Below are positions 45,401 through 57,800 of a DNA stretch of 64,000 nucleotides, one piece after another; position 1 is the first letter of the stretch; every line of letters begins with the position of its first letter. The translations under genes and the position numbers were made by a program. The notes under the pieces are model-generated. The model ran no database searches. It saw nothing but the letters and a program-made list of their open reading frames with translations, and was not told where the DNA came from. Origin of the DNA: Euonymus europaeus. Taxonomy: Eukaryota; Streptophyta; Magnoliopsida; Celastrales; Celastraceae. The stretch spans positions 19,282,001 to 19,346,000 of the forward strand of contig OY756970.1 of assembly GCA_963580455.1 (NCBI GenBank), written 5' to 3'.

Positions 45401-48400
45401 CTCCTGTTTTGTGTTTTGAGATGTATACTCTACGGGCAAGTATGTAAAATCATGTTGTTGAAGGTGGGGATTGTATTTGATCGCAACAGGTGTTGGGGTC
45501 AGGAGAAAATGAAGTGTATGTAGGTTGCTTATATAGTGTTTTAGATATGCTTTTCTCCCACTTTGCTTATGAGCAGTGACTGGCATGGTGGAACACTGTC
45601 ACTTTCCCGATAGGACGGAACTGACTACCACTTAGTTACACGTCCTTTAAGGGAAAGTTTTATTGTTATGTTTTGCATGTATCTTTTAGTTATGGTCGCT
45701 TAAGATAATGAAACTCAAATATTGTAGTACATCCTGATTTATTTGCCCTGCAAGCCATTTAGTGGTATAGTTGATAATGGGACTGGGATGAATTGTGTAT
45801 TTTTTATGCAAAGAGGAACTTATTAAGAAAGGGCACTACGTGGGTGCCACCCGAATACAATTGAGTGGATAAATAAAATTTAGTGCTTCTTGCACATTAG
45901 AAGTTTACAGATTATGGAAAACTGAGATCCAGTCATCCAGAAGCTTATATTGCTGAAAGAATGTTCAATAACATTCTCCAGGTAAGTCTTATTTCCTTAA
46001 AAATCCTTGGGATTCCTTTCTTTCAAAATATGCCAACACATATCCATAGGGATAGCTGCCATATCTCTGTGCCTATTGCTGGTTGTGTGGATAGAGTGCC
46101 AGGCTTTCAGATCCTTCTTCAAAGTAGCCACAGTGACCCGAGAGGTTCCAAAAAGATTGAAAACAGCATTCCTAACATTCCTGGGCCGGTTACAGTGTAG
46201 TAGAAGTTGGTTTATCATGATTGTCTACTTATTTGGTGAGCCACATCTAATTATAAAGTCACTAACCTTGGTGTAGCTCAACCTTAGGAGGATAAAAATA
46301 ATGAGGTATGCACATGTAGCGGTTTGTTTATAGTCTTTTTTGATCCTTTACACTGAGTTTGTTAAGCTGGTCTTGGCATGTTCTCTTGTGGTGGCATGCT
46401 ATTGACTTGCCAAAAATAACTGAATGCCCTCTTCTTTTTGTATGTCATTTATTATGTGTTTTGCACACAGACTGAATATGATTAACTAAGGTTCCATGTC
46501 TATCAGCTTTTTTGTTACATACTTTTTCAGAGCCAGTTGCAGAAGTTGCATTCATATAAATATTCTTTAGTTCTATACATTTTTTCAAGTTGATATTTCA
46601 TTAATTTCTCTATGTTTATTGCATTAGATTATGCAATAAAAGAGAAATCGTTGCTGGTTGAGGAGATGCAAGGAGGGCCTGATTACATAGTTCTCAGAAC
46701 TTTGGATATTGACGGTATACGCATCATTGGAAGTGTTCTTGGCCAAAGCATTGCTTTGGACTACTTTGTCTCACAGGTTATAATGATATTGTTGCTGAAA
46801 TTCAATGATTTAATTATGTAAACTTCTTTGTTCTTTTTTAGGAGTTGATGAAAGTATAATCCTAAATAATGGTGGAAATGAATACACACAGTTGATTTCC
46901 ATTGATTTTTCTCATAGAATCCAGTAGCCAACCCTAAATTTTTGGGATAAAGGCTTGGTGAATTTAATTAGAGCAGAATTTTGGATTTTTTTTGTCATAA
47001 TAACCTCTCCTGATCTCTCTTGTTCTCAGGTTGATGGTATGGTTGAAGAGTTTGCTGGTATAAATCGCTCAATGGAGAAAAGTGGTACTTTTGCAATGGA
47101 TCGGAAGAAGCTCCTTCAACTTGTTGGGAAGGCTAATTCAAATTTAGCTGATGTAATCCTCAAAGTTGGACTTTTTGAGAGGTAATCAGAAATCATGATA
47201 TTGTCAGTGACTCTGCGCATGTTTCAATTGACATTATGTGGTGCAACTCTGCATATTCTTAGTGTTTATACTTTATACTGTATCCTATGATAGCTAACCT
47301 TTTCATTAAAACCTGCCAACCTTTCGGTGGCCATCATTCTGGATTTATCCTTGTAATTGTCTGGATCCTTTTGGGGAGGGAAGCTGGTTCTCTGAGACTG
47401 GAATTATTTGGTCGCCGTAGCCCTGATATCTAGTTAGCACCCCAGAAGTTCCATTTTACTGGAAATCGCATGGACTACAAAAGAATAATAAAGTTTGAGA
47501 ACTGAATAGATAACAAAAGAACAGACTAATATGCCATGGTGTCTTTAGATATTGGCATTTCATTGGTTGGGCATCAAAAGAACACGTACAACAAGAACCA
47601 ATTTCAGTTCTATTGGATGTAATTTTCAATAAATCGGAAGAATATATTTTTCCTCATTCTGAGTCCTCTTACTTGGAAGTGGGGTGATTATCTTTGAAAC
47701 CCAGCTGAAAGAAAGGGCAGAATGAACCTTAATTGAATTTCCTAATCTCACAACAGAACTGCCCATGATGCATTGGGTTCTACTTGCGCTAATACAGTCT
47801 GTGTTGTGTAAAAACTGTTGGTTTCTACTTTCTACTTATTTCCATTGGATGAAGGGCTTGTATCAAACTATCTTGGACTTTTTAAGATTGCAACTAGATG
47901 TAGGAGTGGGGCTCATTGACTTCCTGCTAGATTCAGTTTCAGCTTCAAATTTTATATCCTTGTCTGCCAGACTCCTCTTGGATCGAATTATATAAATAAA
48001 TCAATAAGTTATTTTGTAGTGATCTGATAATTGGATAACTTTCAAGATATGATATATTGACAATTTATCCGCCATAGTGATCTAGTGTTACAGGTGCTTA
48101 CCAAAAATCTGTTTAACATTTTTGTATTGCAACAACAACAAAATGAACATTCGTTTTCCGTGCTCTTTGGTGTTTCTTGGATGTTTTTTAGTCTGCTTGT
48201 AGTCTAGTTCTCTTATTTCTCTTTATGGGGTTCACTTTTTAGTGGGCCTTAATAAAATTTCTCTTTTGCACAGACAACACTGAGCATTCAAAAAAAAAAA
48301 ATGTTGATAGTGTATGTGCTTGTATGATTACAATTTTTGGTGCTTACTGGATTCAGGCTCTTTGAATTGTATTGAACCATGTGTGGATCCACCTACGCCT

Positions 48401-49281
48401 CAATTATGCACGAATTACTGGATGCGCTTGCCCTAAGGCATTGCATTTGGCTCATCCTCTTTTATCAAAGCTGCCTCTTCTGATTGTCAGTAGTTGACTT
48501 GGATATTATTTGAACGAATTTCCTCTTTGGATGAAACAATCTGGAAAAACCCAATAGCTGTTTCCTATAGTATTGTATTGTATTGTTTGAGTGACTTCGT
48601 GTTGATTTCATTTTTTAAGATTTAGAGATGTGAATCTCATCTCCTAATAGGCTAATACCGCTGTTCCATCCAGATCAGAAATTGCCTGGAGGGAAGCGAA
48701 ATATGCTCAAATAAATGAGTATCTTCGCGAGGAGTTTGAGGTCAACCAACGTTTTGGGAATTTGGATATAAAGTTGAAATTTGTGGAGGTATATTTCTGC
48801 TCTTATATTGCTTAAAAATGCTTATGTTTGCCTTCCCTTATATAATTTTTCAAAAGGTAGTCTCTCGATGGTGATGGTCTTGAAAAGTGCATGTAGTCTG
48901 ATTCGTTTGGAGAAGAAGAGTGAAGGAGAGATAACATTGTGAGAAAAAACTGATCCAATATTCTCCAAGATAGTTGAGTAATGGTGGTCATCAATGGTTG
49001 TATTGGAGAATGATTATTATTAAGTAATATGGTTACTCCTAGAGTATCATGGCGGTAGAAGCTACTGATGGGAATATTCTGCATCTTATTTTCTATTGCG
49101 CTTCAGTTATCCAAGTTGTAACGTATCTTCTTTGCTGCAGCACAACATTCGTTTATTTCATGAAGTTATTCAAAACAGACGATCAGATCTTCTAGAATGG
49201 TGCATCATTTTCCTTTTGACAGTTGAGAATGTTTTGTCGTTGTATGAGATCATTCGAGAATCAGGTGCAGTTGCTTTGTGA
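42460..49281 (+). CDS. RRG: RETARDED ROOT GROWTH-like mitochondrial DUF155 protein
   Basis: Seven exons, 42460-42755, 43934-44045, 45072-45231, 46628-46776, 47030-47181, 48674-48788 and 49141-49281, give 374 residues, all with consistent phase and GT-AG ends. The N-terminus (MGRWRAAAILFNRSISTTTA) has the Arg/Ser/Ala-rich look of a mitochondrial presequence. The DUF155 (RMD1/Sif2) region covers about 140-330, with YMVVFQYGSVVLFN, IGSVLGQSIALDY, VDGMVEEFAGINRSME and KKLLQLVGKANSNLADVILK. A C-terminal membrane segment lies at about 346-366 (WCIIFLLTVENVLSLY), as in yeast RMD relatives. The Arabidopsis RRG protein is mitochondrial and needed for cell division in the root meristem; the biochemical activity of DUF155 is not known. 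A small paralogous subfamily (RRL) is the main alternative. The gene spans 6.8 kb because of long introns, one of which carries a LINE fragment. Confidence 0.9.
45990..46230 (-). mobile_element. L1-type LINE fragment in an RRG intron
   Basis: A 73-codon open stretch on the minus strand reads INQLLLHCNRPRNVRNAVFN, then MDMCWHILKERNPKDF. This is the zinc-binding domain that follows reverse transcriptase in plant LINEs (the HLLLHC and IWxERNxRxF motifs). It is antisense to RRG in the intron between exons 3 and 4. No reverse transcriptase core is left. Confidence 0.65.
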
Positions 49282-51442
49282 GTTAGCCCAAAAATAGGGA
49301 AGTTAGGAATGGTAATCTACCATCGACAGAAAATTTGATTATACAGAGTGAATTCATCATATTTTTGTAATAAAACAACATTTTTACAAGCATTTTATAG
49401 ATAATGAGCATGACATCTCATGCCTTGTTGCAATATTCCTTGCAATGCCCTAGTTCGTGTCCAAAGCTACAATTTGGATAGACGACTATCTTCTTCTTTT
49501 TTTTTTTTTTTTGAAGTATGAAATTATGTATGGAAAGAGAGACTGGAATGGGACCAAAAGATAGCAGATCAAATGAAATGATGAAATACAATAATGTTGT
49601 AAAACAAGCTCAGAATATTCTCAAAATCAAGATTAACGAAACTAGTGTTTATGAAGAGTATTTAGAATAACACTTAACAGAAATTTAGAGAGATTTAGAG
49701 AGAGTTTCAAGAGAGAAATGTAGAGAAATTGATATCTCATTCATTTCATTAAACATCCTTTATATAGGATTAGTTTACAACAACCAAATCAATTGTTTAA
49801 TCAACTACTAATAATATAGGTTTAACCACTTCCTAACCACTCATTTAAATAGTTTCCTTCAACTACTAATAATGTAACTTTAACCACTTCATAACTAGCT
49901 TCCAAATGTACTAATCAAAGTGGGCATCCACTAATCAATATCATAATAAATAAGTCATTCTTTATTTCCTCCATATTCTTTATCTATTCTCATAACCAAA
50001 CATCCCCTATATGTATTGCATCTGTCCAATACTGAATGATCCTTTTCAAGAATCAAATTTCAAATTAGCCTATGGAGGAGGAAATGATGTCCCATACAAA
50101 ACTCAATACTTCTAGAGACATTTGCAAAATTGACTTCCTCGATATTTGAAATTCATATTTAATATGTTTTTTTAAAAACTAAATAAATGATATACTTTTG
50201 CAATCAAAAGACTAAATAACCATCTTCAACTTCACCTCCTCCACTTTTCAATCTCTCATTAACTTTTTTTGTTCTTTCCACTTCCCAATAATGAAGAATC
50301 GTCTTCCTTCTCATGCTATATATAAGAATGGAAATTCTCCAGTAGGTGGACTCTGCATGTTTGTTAATAAAGAAGGTCTATATTGAGGTCACTAATCTCT
50401 CCTGCATGTTTGTTCATAATGAAGGTTCGCTCTCGTTTTAATGAAGGTCTGTATTGAGATCGAGTATTTATTCATTCATGTTTTAATTTCATCATTTATT
50501 TGGTCGAACGGTGATCTGTTCTATTTTTATGTTGATCAAGCGAGCACAACAATATTTTTTGATCGAGCAGTTCAATATTTTTGGTCAAGCACTTAATTAT
50601 TATGGTTGAGTATTTCTTAATTTGTGGTCGAGCATGACTTCATCATCTTTTTATATATTATATTATATTTGTTTTATGTTTTTGAACAAATATTTTTTTA
50701 AAAAAAACCTCATGCAATTTGTGTGAGTGTTCTATCGTTGCCAGGGAATCAAAAATATTTAAACAGGCTAACAACTTTCTATGGATGAAATCGAAAACAA
50801 CTAGAAAATTGACCTGGAGGGAAAGAATGGTCCCTTAGAACTCTGGAGAAGCTACATCAATACAATATCCTCGCCCCTTTCGATTATATCCATAGGAAGT
50901 TATTAGCCTCCTTAATATTTTCAATTGTCTGACAACAGATAGAGCCCTCACGCATTTGCATGAGGGTTTTTTAATTTTTTTTTTTAAATTGAATGTTCGA
51001 CCACAAATTAAAATTTTGTCTGATTTATTAAAAAAAATCATTTAACAAAAAAAATGCTTGACCGCTGAAGTGCAATCTAATCATAATATTATGAAAATGG
51101 GTCATTTATTTAATTCTTCAAGAAACAAGTCAAATATGAGTTTTCGATTATCGACAAGATTATTTGTGCAAATATCCCATACGTCTATCGTGCCTATCAG
51201 GTTCTATGATTCAAAGATGGTTCAAAATATGGTTCCTTTATTGGAAAAATAAAGATGCTTGGCCATGGGAAAGTACAAGAACAAGCTGCAAAATTGGTGA
51301 AAAACACTTAGCATCGCATAAACACTTCCATGTATAAAGCTTTTCTCATAACTTGTGCAACTTGAATGCTTTCCCAAGCAAAAACCAAGAAATAGCCTCG
51401 GTCATCAATCCAATGATGATAATAATGTGCAGTTCTCTGCTG
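49282..51442. other. Intergenic DNA between convergent RRG and DUF538
   Basis: Both genes end here. No coding exon is supported. The right half is dominated by a long fold-back (50583-51063) and, left of it, scattered GRTCRAGCA-like motifs at about 50502, 50533 and 50561 that resemble its outer arm. Confidence 0.55.
50583..51063. repeat. Long imperfect inverted repeat (fold-back, about 480 bp)
   Basis: The left arm (50583 to about 50799) and the complement of the right arm (about 50877-51063) agree along most of their length. Shared blocks read inward are GGTCAAGCA, AATTTGTGGTCGA, AAAAAACC(C)TCATGCAA, GTGAGxGxTCTATC, and CTATGGATxxAATCGAAA. They are separated by gaps in AT-rich parts. The loop is about 77 bp. 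There is no ORF. It could be an old MITE or fold-back transposon; a transcript would form a long hairpin. Confidence 0.7.
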
Positions 51443-52924
51443 TTAAAATTCTTGTACCCTGAGAGCATCCTGGGGAGTTTCATATGCGGTTTTAGGCCTC
51501 GACTTCTTTACACCAGCAGTAAACCACACTTTATCAGACTTGTAGCTCTCAACTGCCACACATGTGACCTTAACCCATACTAGGACCTTTGTCTTCATTC
51601 CTTCTATACCTGTAAGCTTTCCTCTCAAAAGAATTCCTTTCACTCGAGTTGCATACCTTATGACTGAGGAGTCCTTGAAACTAACTTCGCATGGAGAGGA
51701 CAAGTAAACAACTAGCTTTGCCTTGGATTCATCAAATTCATAGCAGGTTATGTTCTCGGGAAAGAGGCCGGGAGGCAAATTGTGCTCTCGAAGGAGATCC
51801 GGCAAGGATTTTAGTGGTTTTCCTAAAGAACAAAATTGTAAGTAAGCATCTTATAATGCATCAATGTGACATTAAAAGTTGAATTTTTTACAAAAAAAAA
51901 GTAGATTAGTTCGAACTGATATAATTTTAAAGCAGTATGAAAGTAAAAATCTCATAGCAAAATTCAAAAACAGTTTAAGAAAAGCCACATCTATAAGCAA
52001 ATTTGAATATATGAAAGAATTAAGGTCCAGGAAAACAGTCTGTAAGACATTGAAATGGAAGATTACACTAAATTCTGATAAGGAAATGAGCTACAATCAG
52101 TATTCAGTAAGCTAGAGTATGCTAAGTAATTTAGCAGACTGCAGACATAAACATCATTGGCCATATGTACCTTTCAACTTGTTGAAAATCCATTTTGCCT
52201 TGTCTTCAACAGTACTTGAAAATTTCTGCAAAAATAAGCAAGAGAAGGAAAGGAGCAAAATTAGGTCTGTATACAAATCTTTGCACGGTGAACCTGACAA
52301 CCACATAAAAGAAAGAGAGAGAGACTATTTGATGTGAAACGGCTCCTTTGTTAATTGATTGAACAATGACCACAGATCAGGAAAACCATGATTTTAAAGG
52401 AAACTAAATTACATATTAGTTAGAGGAAAAAAACACAGATTGAAGAAATGAGAGAAAAGAAGACCATCAGATTATGCAAATTAAAATAATCAAAACACAC
52501 CAAACCAATTTAGACTTCCATTTAAAGGTTCACATTGTGTCAGAGTAGTAGATGTAGATCGCATGATCAATTTCGTTTATTCCAAGAAGGCAAGAACCGA
52601 TCTTCCATTTCCGGAAAATCCATGGATCCGTACAAAATGAGCAAAACCAATGAAGAAGAGAGTACAACTCGATCAATTAAACCCACATTCCACAAATCAA
52701 GGGTAATAACAAAATAATAATAAAAAAACGAAGTTAAGAACACAGAACACAAAGGGTATATCTAACAGGGACAAAAAAGATGAAAGAATAAAGCATCACA
52801 AATTAACAAAATCTTCACTTACAGTGATATCTCCACTTATGTTAGAGAGCTCTTCCTTGGCTTTCTTTGAGACCCACAAGCCCCCAACTTTCAAGCTACC
52901 CACTTTCGTTAATGCCTTCTCCAT
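51443..52924 (-). CDS. DUF538 family protein
   Basis: Three exons on the minus strand, 52823-52924, 52171-52225 and 51443-51822, give 178 residues, the normal size of this plant family. It starts MEKALTKVGSLKVGGLWVSKKAKEE and lacks a clear signal peptide, unlike the many secreted DUF538 members. The conserved core covers about 55-150: LLREHNLPPGLFPENITCYE, VVYLSSPCEVSF, and VIRYATRVKGILLRGKLTGIEGMK, the last being the family's hallmark V-x-G motif with a bactericidal/permeability-like fold suggested for relatives. The C-terminus, KSRPKTAYETPQDALRVQEF, is also typical of the cytosolic subgroup. The function is not established; some members are stress-induced. I give no symbol. Confidence 0.88.
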
Positions 52925-54889
52925 ATCTCTCTCCCTCGCTCTTCTAACAAGTCCTCTGGTTCTGTCCAGAGAAGTAATGATATCACAGGCACATGAAGAC
53001 AAATATTCTGCTCTCTCTATTCTCTACTCTACTGTGCACAATTGCTGCGGCTCACCTTTCTAGAGGTGGAATTTAAAATTCAGTAGAGGGTTTTTTGGTA
53101 AATCGACAAAGTAATGGCGCTATTTCGCAGATATTCTCCGGATTTGTCGTTTTCACGGGGGTGACCAGTTCTTATATATATTTTAAATTTAAACACAAAA
53201 CAAGGTTTTATTTTATTGACCAACGAAAATATTGTATTTAACCCCAAAAAAAAGGCAATTTATCTGAAATATGTTGGGATTAAAAAAGTATTTTGAATTC
53301 AAAATTGTTTTTTATTTTCGAAATACTATAACTATTGGTTTCTTCTTATCTTTCAGTAAATTTAGGCGGGAAAAAACATTATTCAAAAGTTAGAGTACGT
53401 AGTTGCCTTGTTGGTGTAAAATACTCAATAAAAGATCCAATATTTATTTCATTGAAGGAGGCATAACTTGGAAGAGATCATGAAATGACAAAAAGTAGGG
53501 GTGTTAGTTTCGGTAGATTTTTTTACATATTTTTTGTCAAATCGTTTAGGTAGTTTTTGGTCGATTTTTCGATTTGGATTTTTGACGGTTTTTTTTAACA
53601 GCCCAAACAAAAAGAGAGGAAAATCAACCAATTAAAAGGGATTAAGGTACTGGGTTCAAATAGATTCGGAGGGAGGGATTTGGGTTCGGGGTCAAAAACA
53701 AAAAATTTGACGGATTTAGTTGTATGAATTCTAATCCATATTGAATTATTATCTATTTTAGTCACCAAATTTAAAACAATTTGAGTATTATCAATTAAGT
53801 AAATTCGAAATTATAAATCAATCCAGATAAAAATATGAAAATGTTTCGTAAACACTTATGTTATCAATTTGGAACCAATCCGGAACTGAATTTTTTGTCA
53901 CTCCTACCTACTGTTCATAAAAAATGTGTTTTTTTTTTGTTTTGTTTTTGAAAAGCGACCTTTTAACTAAATAAAGAGATTGGTAAAGTCTTGATGAAGA
54001 TAGAAAAGGAATTAAAAGAATAAAAAACTCTTTTCAACACTGTATGGGGTGTGTATAAATGCTTAACATCCACGCGAGCTGCACCCTCACATAGTCACAT
54101 GGTGGGGTTCAAAGACAATGCATTTTCCAGCTCAAAAGCTGGCGATGACAAGCTGACAACCACCATCCCTTAATACACCCATAAAACAAGACACGAAACC
54201 TTAGCAACCTCCTCAAAAGCTGATGATGACAACCATCATTCACACTAATCACAAACATTTGTTGTTTCTTATCTATAAAGAAAAACAAGAAATAAAGGGT
54301 AAACTCAGAGACTTGGAGGGATAATCTATGTCAATTTCAAATATGTCCAAGCCTGTAATGTTATTGGTAAATCAATTTCTGAAACAGGGATCATTCTGCA
54401 TCAATCAAGCCTTCTCAATAAGCATTCAACTTCAACTTCCCTTTGCAAGAGGCATGATCCAATCCCCTTATATATATATATATATACATCACAGCCAGTT
54501 TGTGCCCAGCATATCTGATTCGACAGTCGATTCTCGTTCCTTGATCTTAATTTTTTCGCCATCTTAGCGACCATGTACAATACTGTTATTTGTGTTGAAT
54601 TTAGAAGGTGATTAAATTGCATTTTACGCAGTTGAAAAGCTGGAATTTTTTTATATCACTGGGCACAAGCCTGTACAACATGCGGAGAGAAGTTGAACAA
54701 ATACAAAAATGTCCTCCAAGAAAACAAAACACAAATTAAGATGTTCCTACGGAGATCAAATAGGGACTAAGTATGAGTCATGGCCAGTAATACTGGTTTC
54801 TTCAAAGTATAGAGGCTTTTTCAGATCTTATCCCATTTGCTTTCCAACATTATTTTTTCAATCGATCTGTTATTATTTTTCCAACATAA
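52925..54889. other. Intergenic DNA between DUF538 and the PHO1 homologue
   Basis: No coding exon is supported. It holds the DUF538 promoter on the left and the PHO1-homologue 3' UTR on the right. Between about 53496 and 53909 the ends read TAGGGGTGTTAG and, inverted, TAGGAGTGACAA, with CGGTT/AACCG-like sequence inside, suggesting a decayed hAT-like MITE; no target duplication remains. Confidence 0.5.
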
Positions 54890-57800
54890 TTACTCATCTT
54901 TGTCCTCGTCTTCATTGTAGTTGAAAGGCAACGGTACGGACTTGAATGCTCGATATTTCCCTACGTTGTTCAGATGCTCATTTTCCAACCTGATCAACAA
55001 AAATATATAAATGTATCAAAAGATTTAAGTAAATGCGTGTCTGTGTAGCACCCTCCATCATATACCTATCCAGTCCATGCATAAAAATGAAGGTTTAAAT
55101 AAGTACAGTCTTCCTCACCTGAAGAAATTCCATATGCCACGACGAATTATCTCAAGACTGGCAAATAGTGTAGTCATGGTTTGTCTGTGCAAGTCAAATA
55201 GCCTGAAGTTCAACACAGTCTGCATCCAAGCAAATCTCAACAAGATATTCATGACCTGCATTTCAGATGAACTTCATTAATTCATATTGATTTTGATACA
55301 TTTTAGGGATCATGTTACTTAGCCGCCTCTTAATTTCCTAGTGAAGAATGTAACCCGTATATTAATGATTCATTGATTTGATTCTGAGACACTTTGAACC
55401 ATAAACAGAATGGAAATCACTAAAACTAACCATAGCGCCAAAATATGCAGATTTGTGAGGGACAAGTAGTTTGTCTCTCAGCCACCTGTTCTTGGATTGC
55501 CGCTGCAGGAGCCCCCAATCGTAAACAAGGTCCCAATAAGTACTCACTATTGCTGCAAGAACTGAGAAAATCCAGGCTAACAAGTTCCAACCGAGCCTAT
55601 TGTCGAGAGTGTAAGCAGTCCTCATGCAAACGGCCATGATAGTTACAAAATATTTGAGTCCATTTGCTCCTTGCATTATGTCCTTCTCTTCGAACATTCG
55701 CCGAAGGCACTGAATATATAATTTTCATCAATTAGAGCTGACAACAAAACAATAATGTTACAGGAAGAGAAGTATTCTATCTTGACATGGGTGTATACCT
55801 GAAGGAGGCGAGACCAGTATGGAATAACAGCAACAATGAAATTGAAAGCTATGTATACACGATCTTTCTTGCAGGAGGTTTGTCTATGTTTGTAGTCTCC
55901 CCAACCATAGTAGCAAACATAGAACTCCAGGCTTCTAAAGGCTTGCACCTGCAGCACCAATTGAAGGATGAAAACTTCTAATTAATATTCCCAAAAAAAA
56001 ATGCCATTCTCATATGATAATCATATGGTATAGAGGATCTACAAACCTGGCTTGTTAGCTGATCTGCCAAGAAGAAATCTGCAAGTACAACCTGAGTGCA
56101 GAACAAAGAAATTTAATTGAGTTATTACATATCTACAACATTGATCCCAATCTTGTAAGTGCATTTGCCATTTATTTACCTTGTATAAAGGAGCAAGAAT
56201 ACAGTGAACCAGGCAAGTAAGAAAGAAGACACGACTTGAGCGGTAGAGGACATTGAACGGAAGCAAGAATATTACAATCAGGAGCTGCAAAGAAGTAGCA
56301 GAAAATAGTTGGCATCATATGTAATTTTGAAATTAATTAAAATTGTCCAACACATGCATGTAGCTAATTAAAAGATTCATCACTGTGAGCCTTTAGGGAT
56401 TTATGACATTCAACATCAATATCATCTCTAATAAAGCTCAACCTTCTCCGCAAAGAAACTTACAATAACAAGCATCAGAGGAATAAGTTCAGTAAAAGCC
56501 TTATAATCCTTCGTTTCTGAGTTCATCTCCATGTCAAGATTTGCTAGCACACTGCACAGTGCAAGTGTTCCAATGCCAAAACTAATGAGGAGAACTTGTT
56601 TGTAACCCAACTCAGTTCCTTGTTTGAAACCAAAAATGAAGGAGTAGTTGACCCGGTAACGCCTCCAATAATATATGTTGGCAGCATACGTAAGCATGTG
56701 CAGAACAATGAATCCAAATAAGCTGCCATAAAAGTAGATTAATCTGTCAAGCATTTGAGCTACGAGGCAAACTCTGTTCAGTCAATCTTGAAATTGTCAT
56801 TACCTGTAAAGTGGGAACATGGTATCCATGTATTGTTGTTGCCCTGGCGAATCAACTAGGTTACGGGCTCGTACAATCAATATAAGGGAAACTACGAGAG
56901 AAATTGTGCATCCAGCAAAAAAACCTGAAATTTTGCAATTAAAGAGATTGATGATATGTGTCAAAGACTTCAATATGTTAGAAGACTATGATAAAGATTT
57001 TACATGGGTTTGAACCATATTCTAGAAGAAATGTTACCCATAGAGAAAGTGGTTCTGTGTCTTTCTCTCCGTGCCTTTGGTCTTAAGATATTCATCCCCT
57101 TACTTCGATTTGAGTTCACAAAATGCTTGATAAATGTAGCTTCAACCCTCTCCATCAGCTTCGTAACCTATGATAAATAACAAATTTCATGAGCTTAATT
57201 CAATAGATTGAGCAAATTCTTTTTCAATATGTGATGCTGAATGTAATTAACAAGAGAATGAACTATTACGTTCTTCAAGCTCATGAGCATATAATAACAA
57301 CAATGCCTCCAGTTCCTTCCAGAACATGATCCTCTTTGTCTTTAAAACTTCAATTATGGCTGTACGCATACCTTCGTACAGATAAAGCTTAATTTTAGCA
57401 AATCAATCTTCCTCAGGAGCTATCAATCTATCTCCTTTGAGCTTCCTTGTATATCCTGAACCAATCAAGAGACCAAACAACTGGCTAACATCACCAACCA
57501 CCACACCCCACCCCCGGCCCGCCCCGCCCCAGCAAAGAATAATTCTAAACAAGCCTACTTATTGCTTCAGCTTCTTCTTGTATATTAGACATTTCGTCGA
57601 GCACTTTATCTGGAACTCTTCCTTTTCTCTCCTCTCGTTAGCAGTTAGTACTTTCGTTTTCAGGGAGGGAAGGATTGTCATTTCGTTTTCCTTGCTTGGT
57701 GTTCGCAGTTCGCACAAACTCCACCTTGAAACTGCATTCTTTCGACCACATTTCAGCCCCGCAACTTAATCAGGCCTGCTTCACTATTGTCTTGGTCTTT

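Noticed and set aside
50936..50960. Terminator-like hairpin CCCTCA...TGAGGG followed by T-run
   Set aside because: This is a plant nuclear context; the hairpin is part of the larger fold-back arm.
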